DNA of 64,000 bases from Lytechinus variegatus (lineage: Eukaryota > Echinodermata > Echinoidea > Temnopleuroida > Toxopneustidae): assembly GCF_018143015.1 (NCBI RefSeq), contig NC_054740.1, positions 10,531,140 through 10,595,139 of the forward strand, read 5' to 3'. Of the stretch, positions 13,201 through 22,925 are shown piece by piece; positions within the stretch are counted from its first letter, which is position 1; each line of letters opens with the position of its first letter. A program made the translations under genes and the position numbers. The notes under the pieces are model-generated. The model saw only the letters and a program-made list of their open reading frames with translations. It was not told the origin of the DNA and did no database searches.

Positions 13201-16200
13201 AACTATTCTCCCAGCGGGCCCTGCTATTATTACCTGGCTAAGCTAGGCTACCTATTCGGTGCACAAATCTCTTTGAGGAATTACTTCCTGTCGGTACCCA
13301 TTTACCTCCCCTGGGTCAAGTAAAGCACACTGTGGATGAATTCCTCACTGAAGGAAATTACGCCATGGCTGAGTTTTGAACCCATGACCCTCTGTTTCAA
13401 AGTCTGGAGACTAATCCACTGAGCCACGACGTTCCATGTTCTTAGGTGCTAAGTCACAGGAATTTTGTCACACCCACCAGCAGTTTGTATGGTCCCTCAT
13501 TGACTGTATGACACAGTGGCAGATCTAGCTTCTTCCTAAGAGGGGGGTTTTACAAGTTAGTTTGACCCAATAAAGATGAGCTGCAACGTTATGCGCCCCC
13601 CTCCCCCCATCCCTTGTAGATTCATCACTGTTCCTCTTTCATGACTCCTGTAAACAGGGAAGGGTGTTGGAGTCTGATCCCACACTCCTTTTTCAAATTA
13701 TTTTTAGGGAGTCTGAGGTGGGGTTTTAAACCCCTATCTAAATTTCATTTTGGGAAACTTATTGTTGGTTTTGGGGTTGCTGGTCACATATATAAATAGC
13801 AACATTTCATCTTATTTCTTATTCAAAAGAAAACTACATGTAGGGAAGGCGGGGTAAGTTGTGACACTTTTTGCATTTTGCATGTTAGAATTGATATGAC
13901 TAGTACTATTGTAGAAATAAGTAACCTTGCCTTTAAATTTGATTCTTGGGAAATGTTTTTCACCTACATATAACTTTCTACCCCCACACTGAAAGTCATT
14001 GTGACCTTTGAAAAAACTGATGTCAAATGGCTCAACTTGCCCCGTATATGGGGTAAGTTGTGCCACCGTCTGGGGTAAGTTGAGCCACAAAAACTACGTA
14101 CAAAATGTATGGGGGGAGAACCAGCATGTCAATTTTTTGTCTCACCTGCGAAGCAAAGTGAGACTATAGGCGCCGCTTTTCCGACGGCGGCGGCGGCGTC
14201 AACATCAAATCTTAACCTGAGGTTAAGTTTTTGAAATGACATCATAACTTAGAAAGTATATGGACCTAGTTAATAAAACTTGGCCATAAGGTTAATCAAG
14301 TATTACTGAACATCCTGCATGAGTTTCACGTCACATGACCAAGGTCAAAGGTCATTTAGGGTCAATGAACTTAGACCATGTTGGAGGAATCAACATCGAA
14401 ATCTTAACCTGAGGTTAAGTTTTTGAAATGTCATCATAACTTAGAAAATATATGGACCTAGTTCATGAAACTTGGACATAAGGTTAATCAAGTATCAATG
14501 AACATCCTGCATGAGTTTCACGTCACATGACCAAGGTCAAAGGTCATTTAGGGTCAATGAACCTTGGACGAATTGGGGATATCTGTTGAATTCCCATCAT
14601 AACTTTGAAAGTTTATGGATCTGATTCATGAAACTTGGACATAATAGTAATCAAGCATCACTGAACATTTTGTGCAAGTTTCAGGTCACATGATCAAGGT
14701 CAAAGGTCATTTAGGGTCAATGAACTTTGGCCGAATTGGGGATATCTGTTGAATTCCCATCACAACTTTGAAAGTTTATGGATCTGATTCATGAAACTTG
14801 GACATAATAGTAATCAAGCATCACTGAACATTTTGTGCAAGTTTCAGGTCTCATGATTAAGGTCAAAGGTCATTTAGGGTCAATGAACTTTGGCCGAATC
14901 GGGGGTATCTGTTGAATTCCCATCATAACTTTGAAAGTTTATGGATCTGATTCATGAAACTTGGACATAATAGTAATCAAGCATCACTGAACATTTTGTG
15001 CAAGTTTCAGGTCACATGATCAAGGTCAAAGGTCATTTAGGGTCAATGAACTTTGGCCGAATTGGGGATATCTGTTGAATTCCCATCATAACTTTGAAAG
15101 TTTATGGATCTGATTCATGAAACTTGGACATAATAGTAATCAAGCATCACTGAACATTTTGTGCAAGTTTCAGGTCTCATGATTAAGGTCAAAGGTCATG
15201 TAGGGTCAATGAACTTTGGCCGAATCGGGGGTATCTGTTGAATTACCATCATAACTTTGAAAGTTTATTGGTCTAGTTCGTTAAACTTGGACATTAGAGT
15301 AACCAAGTATCACTGAACATCCTGTGCGTGTTTCAGGTCACATGTCCAAGGTCAAAGGTCAATGAACTTTAGCCGAATTAGGTGTATCTGTTGAATTACC
15401 ATCATAACTTTGAAAGTTTATGGATCTGATTCATGAAACTTGTACATAAGAGTAATCAAGTATCACTGAACATCCTGTTCCAGTTTCAGGTCACATGATC
15501 AAGGTCAAAGGTCATGTAAGGTCAATGAACTTTGGCCATGTTGGGGTTTTTTGTTGAATAACCATCATATCTCTGTAAGTTTATTGGTCTAGTTCATAAA
15601 AAGAGGACATAAGAGTAACCATGTATCACTGAACATCTTGTGTGAGTTAGAGTAGTATGCAAAGTCAGCACTGCTGCTATATTGAACCGCGTGATGCAGG
15701 TGAGACGGCCAGAGGCATTCCACTTGTTGTTTAAAGTCTTTTCACTTGCTAATTCTCTATAAATACTAACATCCTTTAAAAGGAAAAGAGCAGTCATGTA
15801 AATTTGCTCCTTTCAGCCTGCATTTCAATCGATTTTTATGGTTTGTTTTTTAAGATACATTACCATAGGAATTACCATGGCTCAACTTACCCCAGTCCGA
15901 ACTTAGTGCGATAATTTTGTATCCACACATTTATTATGCATCCATCATATAAACGACTATGACAAGAATGAAGATCCATACCTGGACTAACAATGTTGTT
16001 ATCATGTCTTTACTATATTTAAAGACGTGTGTGTGTATAAAGCACTTATCTATTTCACACTCTTTTTTACTTTTTTGGCTGAAATTCATACTTTTCCCTC
16101 TAAAAAACTACTTTTTGTTTCAAAGTGGAAAACAATGTGGTGGGGTTAGGGGTTATGTATGGGTCATCAATACATGACACCACCATAATAACTGACTCAT

Positions 16201-19200
16201 TCATTATTGGCCTGGGGCTGGTGGCTCAACTTGCCCCTATGCTCAACTTACCCCGCCTTCCCCTACATATATAGGTATATTATACAAGCTTTTGTTCCAG
16301 CTAGTTTCAAGCACATGGTGCTTGTAGGGAATTGACAATTTTTTCTTTAAATATCTATTTAGATGTACAATCCTTTATGGGACCCCTACCATGTTCATTG
16401 ACATGATGAACCAGCCGGTGTTCAAAGAAATGGATGTGAGCAGTCTCTACTCTAGCATCATAGGGGGAGCCCCTGTCTCACCGGAACTAGTGAGACAGAT
16501 GACAAAGGGCATGGGTTTCAAATACATTGCTGTAAGTATCGTTGCTCTTGTCACCTTTTATCATCATCATAAATCATTTATTATATCAAAACTTATCTAG
16601 ACATATATCTACCTATTTGCCACTCTCCACCCAGGTGAAGAAAATGGGTACCCAGTAATAGAAGAGATTCTGTTGGTACTTGAGTACTCTCTGAGGGTAG
16701 CCCTTTTAAAGCAGAGTAAAGCAGAGATGATTATATGTGATTTATAAATGTTGCATGCTTTTAAGCATCCTACCATTATACATTATTGTTATTATTATAA
16801 TTCATATTATTGTTGTTGTTGTTATCATTATAATTATCATCATTGCTTTTATTATTCTTTGTTTTATATTATGATGATGATGATGATGATGATGATCATC
16901 ATCATTATTATCATCATTATTATTGCTGTTGTCATGATTGCTATTGTTATAATTATTATTATCATCATCATTTTTGTTACTTATTTGATATTCCCAGGTT
17001 GGTTATGGAATGACAGAAAGTGGACCGATGATTGGTGTCATTAATGAGGATGATCCAGAAGAAAAGAAATTAAACACAGTTGGAAAACTCTGCCAACATA
17101 TGGAGGTGAACATAACTCTTTCTCCATTTATTCCCTCGGCTTTCATCTCGCTTGATCTTTCTGTTGATTTGACCGAGATTCTCAGTATATTTCTCTCTTC
17201 TTTTTAAAATTCCATTAATGTGTATATATTTGTATTTATCACCATAGACTCTTTCCTTATTTTTCATGTTTGTACCTGCTTCTTATAATCGTGTTGATTA
17301 TTAATATGTATACCAATGAGGTTTTGCCCACCCGTTTCAGTAATTTGTGCATTGTTCTTTGTTACATTACTGTAATTCATTTTTGTTTTGATATATGAGA
17401 AATGAAACCACACATAGCTTAAACTTCAGATTTTTCATTACCCATTGGAGACTAATGGGGTGTTGGAAGAAACTTGCGATCAATTGCAAGTCAATTTTTG
17501 GCCCCTAGATCAATCATATGTCTTGCAGTTAATTGCAAATTAGTGATTGATTGCTAATTTGCTCCTTGAAACAAGAAGTTTATTCTGATTTGCTACAGCT
17601 AACTTTGATCTATCAGTTGTAAAATTGCAACAGAATATTTGCAATTGATCGCAAATATTTTCTTGCAACACCCCCTTAGGATGCATATACAGTATGTGGG
17701 CAGCAGGGTCCATGGAATGATTTTTTGACTGGTGGTGCTGATGTAAAAAAAAAAGGTTTTGCTACAAAATGAAGATCATTTTTATCGGGAGCAATTTTAC
17801 AAGCAAAAAAAAGGGGGTTTCTGTACAAAAATGTACGTCATTTCTCTCTCCATTTTGCCACTTCCCATGCAGGGTCGTGGTGGGCTAGAGTCTTTAGAAA
17901 ACATGTGTAATAGCAAAATCACTCAGCTCCAACATGTAAATACTGTTATTTTGTAAATTAAATTTCCTCTGTATCTGACCATCATAGGCCAAAGTGATAG
18001 ACCCAGAAACCAGTCAGGTTGTCCCTGTCGGTGTTCCAGGGGAGCTCTGCGTTCGTGGTTACTGCAATATGATTGGCTACTGGGAGAACGAGGAGGCGAC
18101 GAAGGCCACTATCGATGCTACTAATTGGCTCCACACGGGGTATGATAATCTCTGGTTGTTGCAGTTGGTAGAATTTGTTGATATTGGATGGTATATTTTA
18201 ATGCAAACATTAAGCCTGGAAATAGATGTAATAATTGGTCTACACTTTTAAAAGTGATAGAAAATCTCATGTGGAATATGGAAGAACATTTCATCTGAGG
18301 GATAAACTGATCAGAAATTAATTGAAAGAAAAAAATGTGCAATACCATAAAAGTGAAATAAAACATCCCAAAAATGGGATATATTCCCCGAATCGCAATG
18401 TACCATTATAAAATGTCTCTGAAATGTTAATATACCCAGAAAATGTATTACATTTATATCCTATAAATAACCAGAAAATTTAATATTGCAGATTCTGAAA
18501 CTGTAATGCTTGCTGGGCAGCATCAGGGTAGTTTGATGGGTGGGGGGGGGGAGATGACCCAAATGTGACTTCCTTTTCTCAGTTGAATGATGAATAATGA
18601 TAAGTAAAACAGTAATGAATTGAAGAAAAAATAATATCAATAATAATAATACATGTATATACTTAATACAATGTTTCTAAGCACTGCATAGTATTACCTC
18701 AGCTTTAGCATGGCTATCCTTTAGCCTTTAGAATGGCATTTAAGAAATTCCTTCCTATCGGGTATCCATTTACTACTCTTGGATGGAGAGCGGCAAAAGT
18801 ATATTAACGCCTTGTCAAGGACGCGAGTGTTCCGGTCATTCGAACCCAACTTGGGTTTCAAAGTCCAGAGACTTGTCCACTGAAACACAACAGAAAGATA
18901 CAGGTAGATGGAGGCTTGAATAAATGTCACAATTTTCTTGTTTCATTTTCATCATCCTTTTTCCTTTTTTCCAGAGACTTGGCCACTCTGGACGAAGACG
19001 GGTACATCCGAATCGTTGGTCGTATCAAGGAGCTCATCATTGCCGGAGGAAGAAATATCTACCCAGTTGAGATTGAGAAATTCATCCACACGCACCCCAA
19101 AGTAGAGGATGTACATGTAAGTTTATTTAGTTAGAATTAGAATAAAGAGAGAGTTAAAGGGAAACGTTTGTAATAAATTAATTCAAGGACGTTTGTAATA

Positions 19201-20876
19201 AATTAATTTGTAATAAATTAATTCAACAATAAGGACCACAGAAAGTTGAAAATTTTACAGAAATCTGACTAGAACTTTTCAAAGTTTTAAAAGAAAGTTG
19301 TAAAGAAATCTGACAAGTGGATATTTTAGCCTTTTGAAACTAAGATCAACTCAACTGTGCTCTCACCTTGTAATCAGATGGTCGCGTGTTCAAATCCCAC
19401 AATGGCCTAGCGTCCTTTACCAAGGCCTCAATCCACAATTTGCCACTCTCCACCCAGGTGCTAATTGGGTAAAGGTAGGAAACAAACATCATTGTGGTTG
19501 GTTTAGCAAGTGTGCACCTAATCCAGTAACCGGATAGTAATAATTGTGAAGCCCTTTGAGCAGTCGTAGATTGATAAAGCACTATATAAAAGCCAATTAT
19601 TATTAGTGACATAGTCCAGTGTACATGAAATCTACTCAATCTCAGATATCATTATCAAAAAACCTTCTTGTCAATGGGTTCATCATATGCTTCAGGAAGC
19701 CAATTGATAATTGACAAAATGTCACGAATGAGTTTGATTTCAAGGAGTTTTTTAAGTTTGATCACAACATAGACATTTTCCCTTATTCTTTCTCTCACTC
19801 TCCCTTTTTCACACACACTCTTTCATATTCCTTTTTCTCCCCCCCTCTGTCACATTCCCTTTCTTCCTCTCCTGTCTCTCCCTGTCTCATTTCTTCTCTT
19901 CATCTCTCACCCTTTCCTCTCTTCCTTCCTCTCCCTCTATCACTCACTCTTTCTTAACTTTATCTCACTCTCTCTCTTCCTGTAAAGGTGATTGGAATAC
20001 CCGATGATAGACTAGGTGAGAAGGTTGTGGCCTGCATCCGAGGGAAGGCCGAAGAGGAACTCACACAAGAAGATATCATTGATTACTGCAAAGGGGAGGT
20101 TAGTCTCTCATTCAAGATATACATTCATTTCTATCTTGTATTCTATATTTCTCGGAAGTTAGATTTCCCATTAATTCAAGGTTTGCTGCGTCTACTTGAG
20201 TTTAGCTTTGAAGTAAATAGCCTTGGGCGTGTTGCATTAACATTTTCATCCAATAAGTTGTCAGATCTGACATCTTTCCCTGGTTTTGATTGGCCGAGAT
20301 GCAGTTTTGATATAACTGAAAAAAAACAGAACTTGTCGGATAAAACTTCCGACAAGTCCTTTCCTGAAACGCTCCCAGGTTGTGTGTAAGGGTCGCTTCA
20401 TTCATCTAAAGATAAATACCATCTTCCTTCTGTTGGAGCGTTTCATGAATGGAAGTCTTATTGGAAGTCTTATCTGACAAGTTCATATTTTTCCAACAGT
20501 TCCCGTAGTAACATTTCTTCTCAATAAAATTCAAGAAAAGTTGTCAGATTTGACAACTTGACAAATTTGAATGTTGATGAAAAATTGCACAGATTTCTGT
20601 TTGGATTTCTCATGAAAACATGGTTTGCTGCCACTAATTGAGTTTAGCTTTAATATAAAGCAAATAATGGTCTGGTCATTTGTATGCTCAGATCAATAAG
20701 GGTCACTCCTTCCATAAGACAATAAACACCTCCATGTCTTGTTTTTTTTTTCAATCCAGATTTCTCACTACAAGATACCCAGTCATGTAGTCTTCATGGA
20801 TGTTTTTCCGATGACGGTCAGCGGTAAGGTACAGAAGTTCAAGCTCCAGGAAATAGTCATTGAACAACTGAAATGA
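4049..20876 (+). CDS. ACSF2: Acyl-CoA synthetase family member 2 (medium-chain acyl-CoA ligase, mitochondrial), 13 coding exons
   Basis: The enzyme activates medium-chain fatty acids to acyl-CoA through an acyl-AMP intermediate, in mitochondria. Coding join: 4049-4269, 4566-4998, 7252-7434, 10216-10334, 11588-11753, 12397-12492, 12856-13004, 16363-16531, 16998-17105, 17988-18139, 18975-19116, 19988-20098, 20760-20876, giving 2166 nt and 721 residues. All junctions are GT-AG and keep phase. ANL-superfamily motifs are in order: P-loop [10 protein letters not shown] (373-382), YGMTES (515-520), TGD (598-600), [16 protein letters not shown] (614-629), and SGK with catalytic Lys706 near the C-terminus. 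The ATG at 4049 has an in-frame TAG at 4025 upstream. The first residues are basic with no acidic residue until about 29, as in a mitochondrial targeting peptide. The protein is about 100 residues longer than the human one, the excess being N-terminal and Ser-rich. Family assignment is by remembered similarity to vertebrate ACSF2. Confidence 0.93.
4566..4998 (+). CDS. ACSF2: ACSF2 exon 2: Ser/Pro-rich linker and start of the enzyme domain
   Basis: Follows a TTTCAG acceptor and completes Gly74. The first part (about residues 100-150) is rich in Ser, Pro and Thr. Clear ACSF2 homology begins near residue 165 (SYLQGG, then [16 protein letters not shown] and [10 protein letters not shown]). The exon ends in phase 0 at a GTTAGT donor. 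Confidence 0.85.
4999..7251 (+). other. ACSF2 intron 2; nothing recognised
   Basis: About 2.25 kb of AT-rich sequence with no recognisable repeat family, coding block or RNA on either strand. Confidence 0.5.
7252..7434 (+). CDS. ACSF2: ACSF2 exon 3: N-terminal core
   Basis: 61 codons, phase 0 at both ends. Contains [20 protein letters not shown] and a [10 protein letters not shown] end typical of the first adenylate-forming subdomain. The donor GTGAGT is followed almost at once by an (ATG)n microsatellite. Confidence 0.93.
7451..7679 (+). repeat. Imperfect (ATG)n microsatellite in ACSF2 intron 3
   Basis: Runs of ATG/GATGATG with scattered AGG and GAT variants. It starts about 16 nt past the exon 3 donor and stays open in the exon frame, so the apparent Met-rich open frame here is only repeat read-through. 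Confidence 0.9.
8297..9336. mobile_element. Long imperfect palindrome (foldback element) in ACSF2 intron 3
   Basis: The left arm starts with TCAGGCAGCATATGTCAT and the right arm ends with ATGACATATGCTGCCTGA. The arms (about 440 nt each) match as reverse complements through blocks such as ATTGGGGCAATTTAAAAAAT and TGTGTCATTTGA. A roughly 150-nt centre carries AGGTCA repeats, including a DR2 pair near 8759. No open frame is present. It looks like a non-autonomous DNA element. Confidence 0.75.
9655..10165 (+). mobile_element. Diverged copy of the GGGGAAGTTCACC element family
   Basis: Internal blocks match the better-preserved element at 28898-29395, for example AGAAAATTGAAAATGG, CAATAGACAAATCATTT and GCAGCTGCTCGTTTATGACG. 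The terminal repeats are eroded. It ends about 50 nt before ACSF2 exon 4. Confidence 0.7.
10216..10334 (+). CDS. ACSF2: ACSF2 exon 4
   Basis: Encodes [20 protein letters not shown] and then a CPEL block, matching the family segment before the P-loop. It ends with two bases of a Lys codon at GTAATT, which is completed by the first base of exon 5. Confidence 0.88.
10703..10820 (-). repeat. SINE fragment
   Basis: The text around CAAGGAATTCTTTCCCATCG and GGTACCCATTCACTAC matches the body of the tRNA-derived SINE family seen at 24799-25110. Both ends are missing. Confidence 0.5.
10929..11030 (+). pseudogene. Decayed copy A of ACSF2 exon 5
   Basis: Follows a CCAAAG acceptor-like end. TCTAGAATCCATAATCATGC and ACATGTTTTGTGATGTCATT match the true exon at 11588, but it contains in-frame stops and lacks the P-loop end and a donor. 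Confidence 0.75.
11159..11235 (+). pseudogene. Decayed copy B of ACSF2 exon 5
   Basis: Keeps an excellent TTTCCTAG acceptor and starts ATTACCCATGCTAGAATCCG, but an internal deletion removes the middle and it runs into GATTTCTAG. Confidence 0.8.
11361..11470 (+). pseudogene. Decayed copy C of ACSF2 exon 5
   Basis: GTTAGAGTCTGTCATCATGC is identical to the functional exon. It continues through a TGTTTGATGATGTCATT block and then ends in GATTTCTAG, with no P-loop codons or donor. A small insertion near its start shifts the frame. Confidence 0.82.
11588..11753 (+). CDS. ACSF2: ACSF2 exon 5: functional copy, ends at the P-loop
   Basis: Completes the Lys codon from exon 4 and then runs [20 protein letters not shown] to ILFTS, the first half of the ATP-binding P-loop. 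It ends in phase 0 at GTGAGT. Three decayed copies of its 5' part lie directly upstream (from 10929, 11159 and 11361). Only this copy keeps frame, both splice sites and the P-loop. Confidence 0.92.
12397..12492 (+). CDS. ACSF2: ACSF2 exon 6: P-loop second half
   Basis: 32 codons, phase 0 at both ends, beginning [14 protein letters not shown]. It carries the Lys/Gly end of the AMP-binding signature. Acceptor ACAG, donor GTATGT. Confidence 0.95.
12856..13004 (+). CDS. ACSF2: ACSF2 exon 7
   Basis: Encodes [19 protein letters not shown] through AIQDE, matching the LPNPLYHCLG region of vertebrate ACSF2. It ends with two bases of an Arg codon at GTATGA. Confidence 0.93.
13215..13436 (-). repeat. 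tRNA-derived SINE copy (5' half) in ACSF2 intron 7
   Basis: On the minus strand the tRNA-like head lies at the right end, and the body (GGTACCCATTTACCTC, GAAGGAAATTACGCCATGGC) matches the copies at 24799-25110 and 57879-58168. Confidence 0.7.
13839..16266. mobile_element. Inverted-repeat element with AAGGCGGGGTAAGTTG ends, hosting a nested insertion
   Basis: The left end TGTAGGGAAGGCGGGGTAAG is matched at the right end by the reverse complement ending CCCCGCCTTCCCCTACA. Sub-terminal GGGGTAAGTTGAGCC motifs recur inside both ends. The element is split by the separate repeat at 14139-15729. No transposase frame is seen. Confidence 0.75.
14139..15729 (+). repeat. Tandem-repeat element with 163-bp unit and DR1 boxes (forward copy)
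   Basis: Bounded by GTCTCACCTGCG at the left and GCAGGTGAGAC near the right. The inside is about nine 163-bp units. AGGTCAAAGGTCA occurs perfectly at 14342, 14534, 14697, 14860, 15023, 15186, 15349 and 15502. A second copy lies in the opposite orientation at 50669-51766. Confidence 0.9.
16363..16531 (+). CDS. ACSF2: ACSF2 exon 8
   Basis: Begins by completing Arg, then [20 protein letters not shown] and [15 protein letters not shown]. The YGTPTMF block is the conserved A4-type motif. Donor GTAAGT. The preceding intron is the largest insertion site in this gene (13005-16362). Confidence 0.95.
16600..16760 (+). repeat. SINE fragment in ACSF2 intron 8
   Basis: GCCACTCTCCACCCAGGTG is shared with the SINE at 19335-19602. 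The head is missing. Confidence 0.45.
16858..16980. repeat. ATG/ATC/ATT trinucleotide microsatellite
   Basis: (GATGAT)n followed by (ATCATT)n, ending about 17 nt before exon 9 of ACSF2. The two halves are roughly reverse complements and could pair. Confidence 0.85.
16998..17105 (+). CDS. ACSF2: ACSF2 exon 9: YGMTES motif
   Basis: 36 codons, phase 0. [14 protein letters not shown] carries the aromatic, Thr and Glu residues that contact ATP and magnesium in this superfamily. It continues to GKLCQHME. Confidence 0.94.
17988..18139 (+). CDS. ACSF2: ACSF2 exon 10: up to the TGD motif
   Basis: [20 protein letters not shown], then [12 protein letters not shown], ending NWLHTG with the Gly codon split at the GTATGA donor. 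Confidence 0.94.
18639..18895 (-). repeat. Diverged tRNA-derived SINE copy in ACSF2 intron 10
   Basis: An AATAATAAT tail lies at the left, then the family's body words (ATTCCTTCCTATCGGGTA) and a decayed head ending in AGTCCAGAGACTTGTCCACTG. Confidence 0.6.
18975..19116 (+). CDS. ACSF2: ACSF2 exon 11: hinge and A8 motif
   Basis: Completes TGD, then [20 protein letters not shown] with the hinge after the Arg/Lys pair that lets the C-terminal domain rotate, then [10 protein letters not shown]. Donor GTAAGT. Confidence 0.95.
19335..19602 (+). repeat. tRNA-derived SINE in ACSF2 intron 11
   Basis: The head carries a B-box-like GTGTTCAAATCCC. The body includes GCCACTCTCCACCCAGGTGC, and the 3' end has AGCACTATATAAAAGCC followed by an ATTATT tail. 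This 3' end style is typical of SINEs that borrow a LINE tail. Confidence 0.75.
19988..20098 (+). CDS. ACSF2: ACSF2 exon 12
   Basis: 37 codons, phase 0. [20 protein letters not shown] to DYCKGE, the C-terminal subdomain. The acceptor follows a long CT-rich tract (about 19780-19980). Confidence 0.94.
20178..20740 (+). repeat. Two-copy duplication in ACSF2 intron 12
   Basis: GTTTGCTGC..(A/C)TTGAGTTTAGCTTT occurs near 20182 and again near 20622, with similar GGGTC(A/G)CT..ATAAA(C/T)ACC text after each. Between them are short hairpins such as ACTTGTCGG/CCGACAAGT and GAAACGCTCC/GGAGCGTTTC. Confidence 0.55.
20760..20876 (+). CDS. ACSF2: ACSF2 exon 13: catalytic lysine and stop
   Basis: 39 codons including the TGA at 20874-20876. 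[18 protein letters not shown], then [13 protein letters not shown]. The Lys after SG (residue 706) is the conserved A10 catalytic lysine for adenylation. Confidence 0.95.
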   Translation: MSHYKIPSHVVFMDVFPMTVSGKVQKFKLQEIVIEQLK

Positions 20877-22117
20877 AGCAATACCTTCTACCAGGAGCCT
20901 GTAACACAAAGCTTAGCAATGATTGCAGAACAGTTTTCTATGATTGATTCCATTGGATATACATGTTACGTACAATCAATCGTAAAAATTGATTGTTAAC
21001 GTTTGTGTTACGGCACCCAGAAAATTATTGAGGAATGTCAAATCTCTGCAACTACTCTTGCACCATGCAAAGTAATAATATAATTTTGAAATAAGAATGC
21101 GGAGTAGAAGTTGAAGAAGATATGGGTGAATAGCGAGTAATTTTTTGGAGAACAGAAAAAAAACAATTATTTTACCTTTCCATGTATACTGAAGTACATG
21201 TATTTACTTGGACTTATTCTCCTTTGCAACTGGTATGCATTCTATGTTTTCTCACCTTGTGGTTTTCAGAAGAAGTTCTTCCTGGTAAAAAATGTTTCTC
21301 TTATAAAAGTAGAAAACAAAGGAGATTTTGATAAAATCCCTCAAAATCAAAAGTCATGGATTTTAACAGAGTATTGACTTTGGATTGAGCAGCTCCCCAT
21401 ATGTCATATGATCGGCATTCCATTAAATGCCATTTTCTTTAAGAAAATAAAAATGTCTTAATATGTGTAATATATCATCAGACACACCACATTTACTTGC
21501 TTTGGTGAGAAAATTATTTTTCAATCATCTTGAACCATTACAAAATTAGTAATTTAGTGAATGATTGTTACACAACATTTGGGGTTGCTGCTTGCATATC
21601 ACCTTCAATGTCTCAGAATCACAAATTTAAGTAGTAGTAGACTCCTTGTGAAAACGATTTTCAAGCCATTTTTTCTAATAAAGTCTGAGCAAAATGTAAG
21701 TTATCTAAATTTTTGGACATAATTTGGGTAGAGTAGAGTGAGATATATTGAAATATGATTTAATAGTTTGAACTTTGTTTCATCAATACAATGCAGCCCC
21801 TCCAATTTATTCTGTGAGATATGATAACATAATCTGTATTTTTGAAAACTTATTACTTTTGTGTAGTTTTGATGGTTTCCTACATTATAATTTGTAAGTG
21901 TAAATATGAAATCAAGTGCTTTTGTAAATAAATTAATCACTACCATGTTTGTAATTTGAATTTTACATATTCAATTGTCTTTGTTTTCCCAAAAGTGTTG
22001 TGATTTCCTCAGGAATTGAATGCTCAAATACATGTAAGGGTGACAATTGTGAAGACGAGTAGAGGATGACGATGATGATCTTATGATGATGGTGAGAATG
22101 ATTATGATTTTATTATA

Positions 22118-22925
22118 CAGTGCGTCCCAGAATAAACGAAACCGAGATTTAGCGATCATTTATCATAACTTAATCATAAATAGAATAGACAAATGACCTA
22201 CCAACTTAAAGCTTAGAATCTCCTCTTTCATCTGATATTACTTAGGTTATTTCTTATTCACGCATGAGTGCGCAAAAACAATTTGAAGAAAGGATACCAA
22301 AAACTCATTTGGCGGGGGTTATCGGGGTTTAAAGAGAAAACCACATTTCTGACAAGTTCAATATCTGCTCTTTAATTTGGTACCTCAATTACAGAAAATT
22401 GTCAAGAAATAAAAAAGTTCTGGTCATTTGAAATAAGGCTTGTATTTCCATAATTTCATGAGATCTCCGGTTTCCTACAGAAGCTTTCGCATGGTGAACA
22501 AAAGATTTAATGCATGGCTGATCGTCAACAAAACGGAGTGTCGAGTGAGTTTGAAAGCCAGCCTGGAGAACCTCTTCATTTTATGAAATTATTGAAATTC
22601 AAGCCTTATTTCAAATGACCAGAACTTTGTTATTTATTGACCATTTTCTGTAATTTAGGTATCAAATTAAAGAAGAGATATTGAACTTTTCAAAAATGTG
22701 GTTTTCTTTTTGAAACCCAGATACCCCCCGCCAAATGAGTTTTTGATATCCTTCCTTCAAATTGTATTTGCTCACTCATGCGTGAATGAAAAATGATCTA
22801 AGTAATATCAGATGAAAGAGGAGATTCTAAGCTTTAAATTGGTAGGTCATTTGTCTATTTTATTTATGATTAAGTAATAATAAATGATCGCTAAATCTCG
22901 GTTTCGTTTTTTCTGGGACGCACTG
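22118..22925. mobile_element. TA-flanked long inverted-repeat element (Tc1/mariner-type MITE)
   Basis: Ends CAGTGCGTCCCAG and CTGGGACGCACTG are flanked by TA on both sides. The arms are long (over 200 nt) reverse complements, for example ACCGAGATTTAGCGATCATT on the left against AATGATCGCTAAATCTCGGT on the right. There is no transposase frame. TA target duplication with CAGT ends is characteristic of Tc1/mariner-mobilised elements. Confidence 0.87.

Noticed and set aside
13812..14090. 92-codon minus-strand open frame
   Set aside because: It lies within the end of an inverted-repeat element (GGGGTAAGTTG repeats) and has no protein-family signal.
14139..15729. CRISPR-like array
   Set aside because: The repeats are long (163 bp) and contiguous with no unique spacers, and the genome is eukaryotic.
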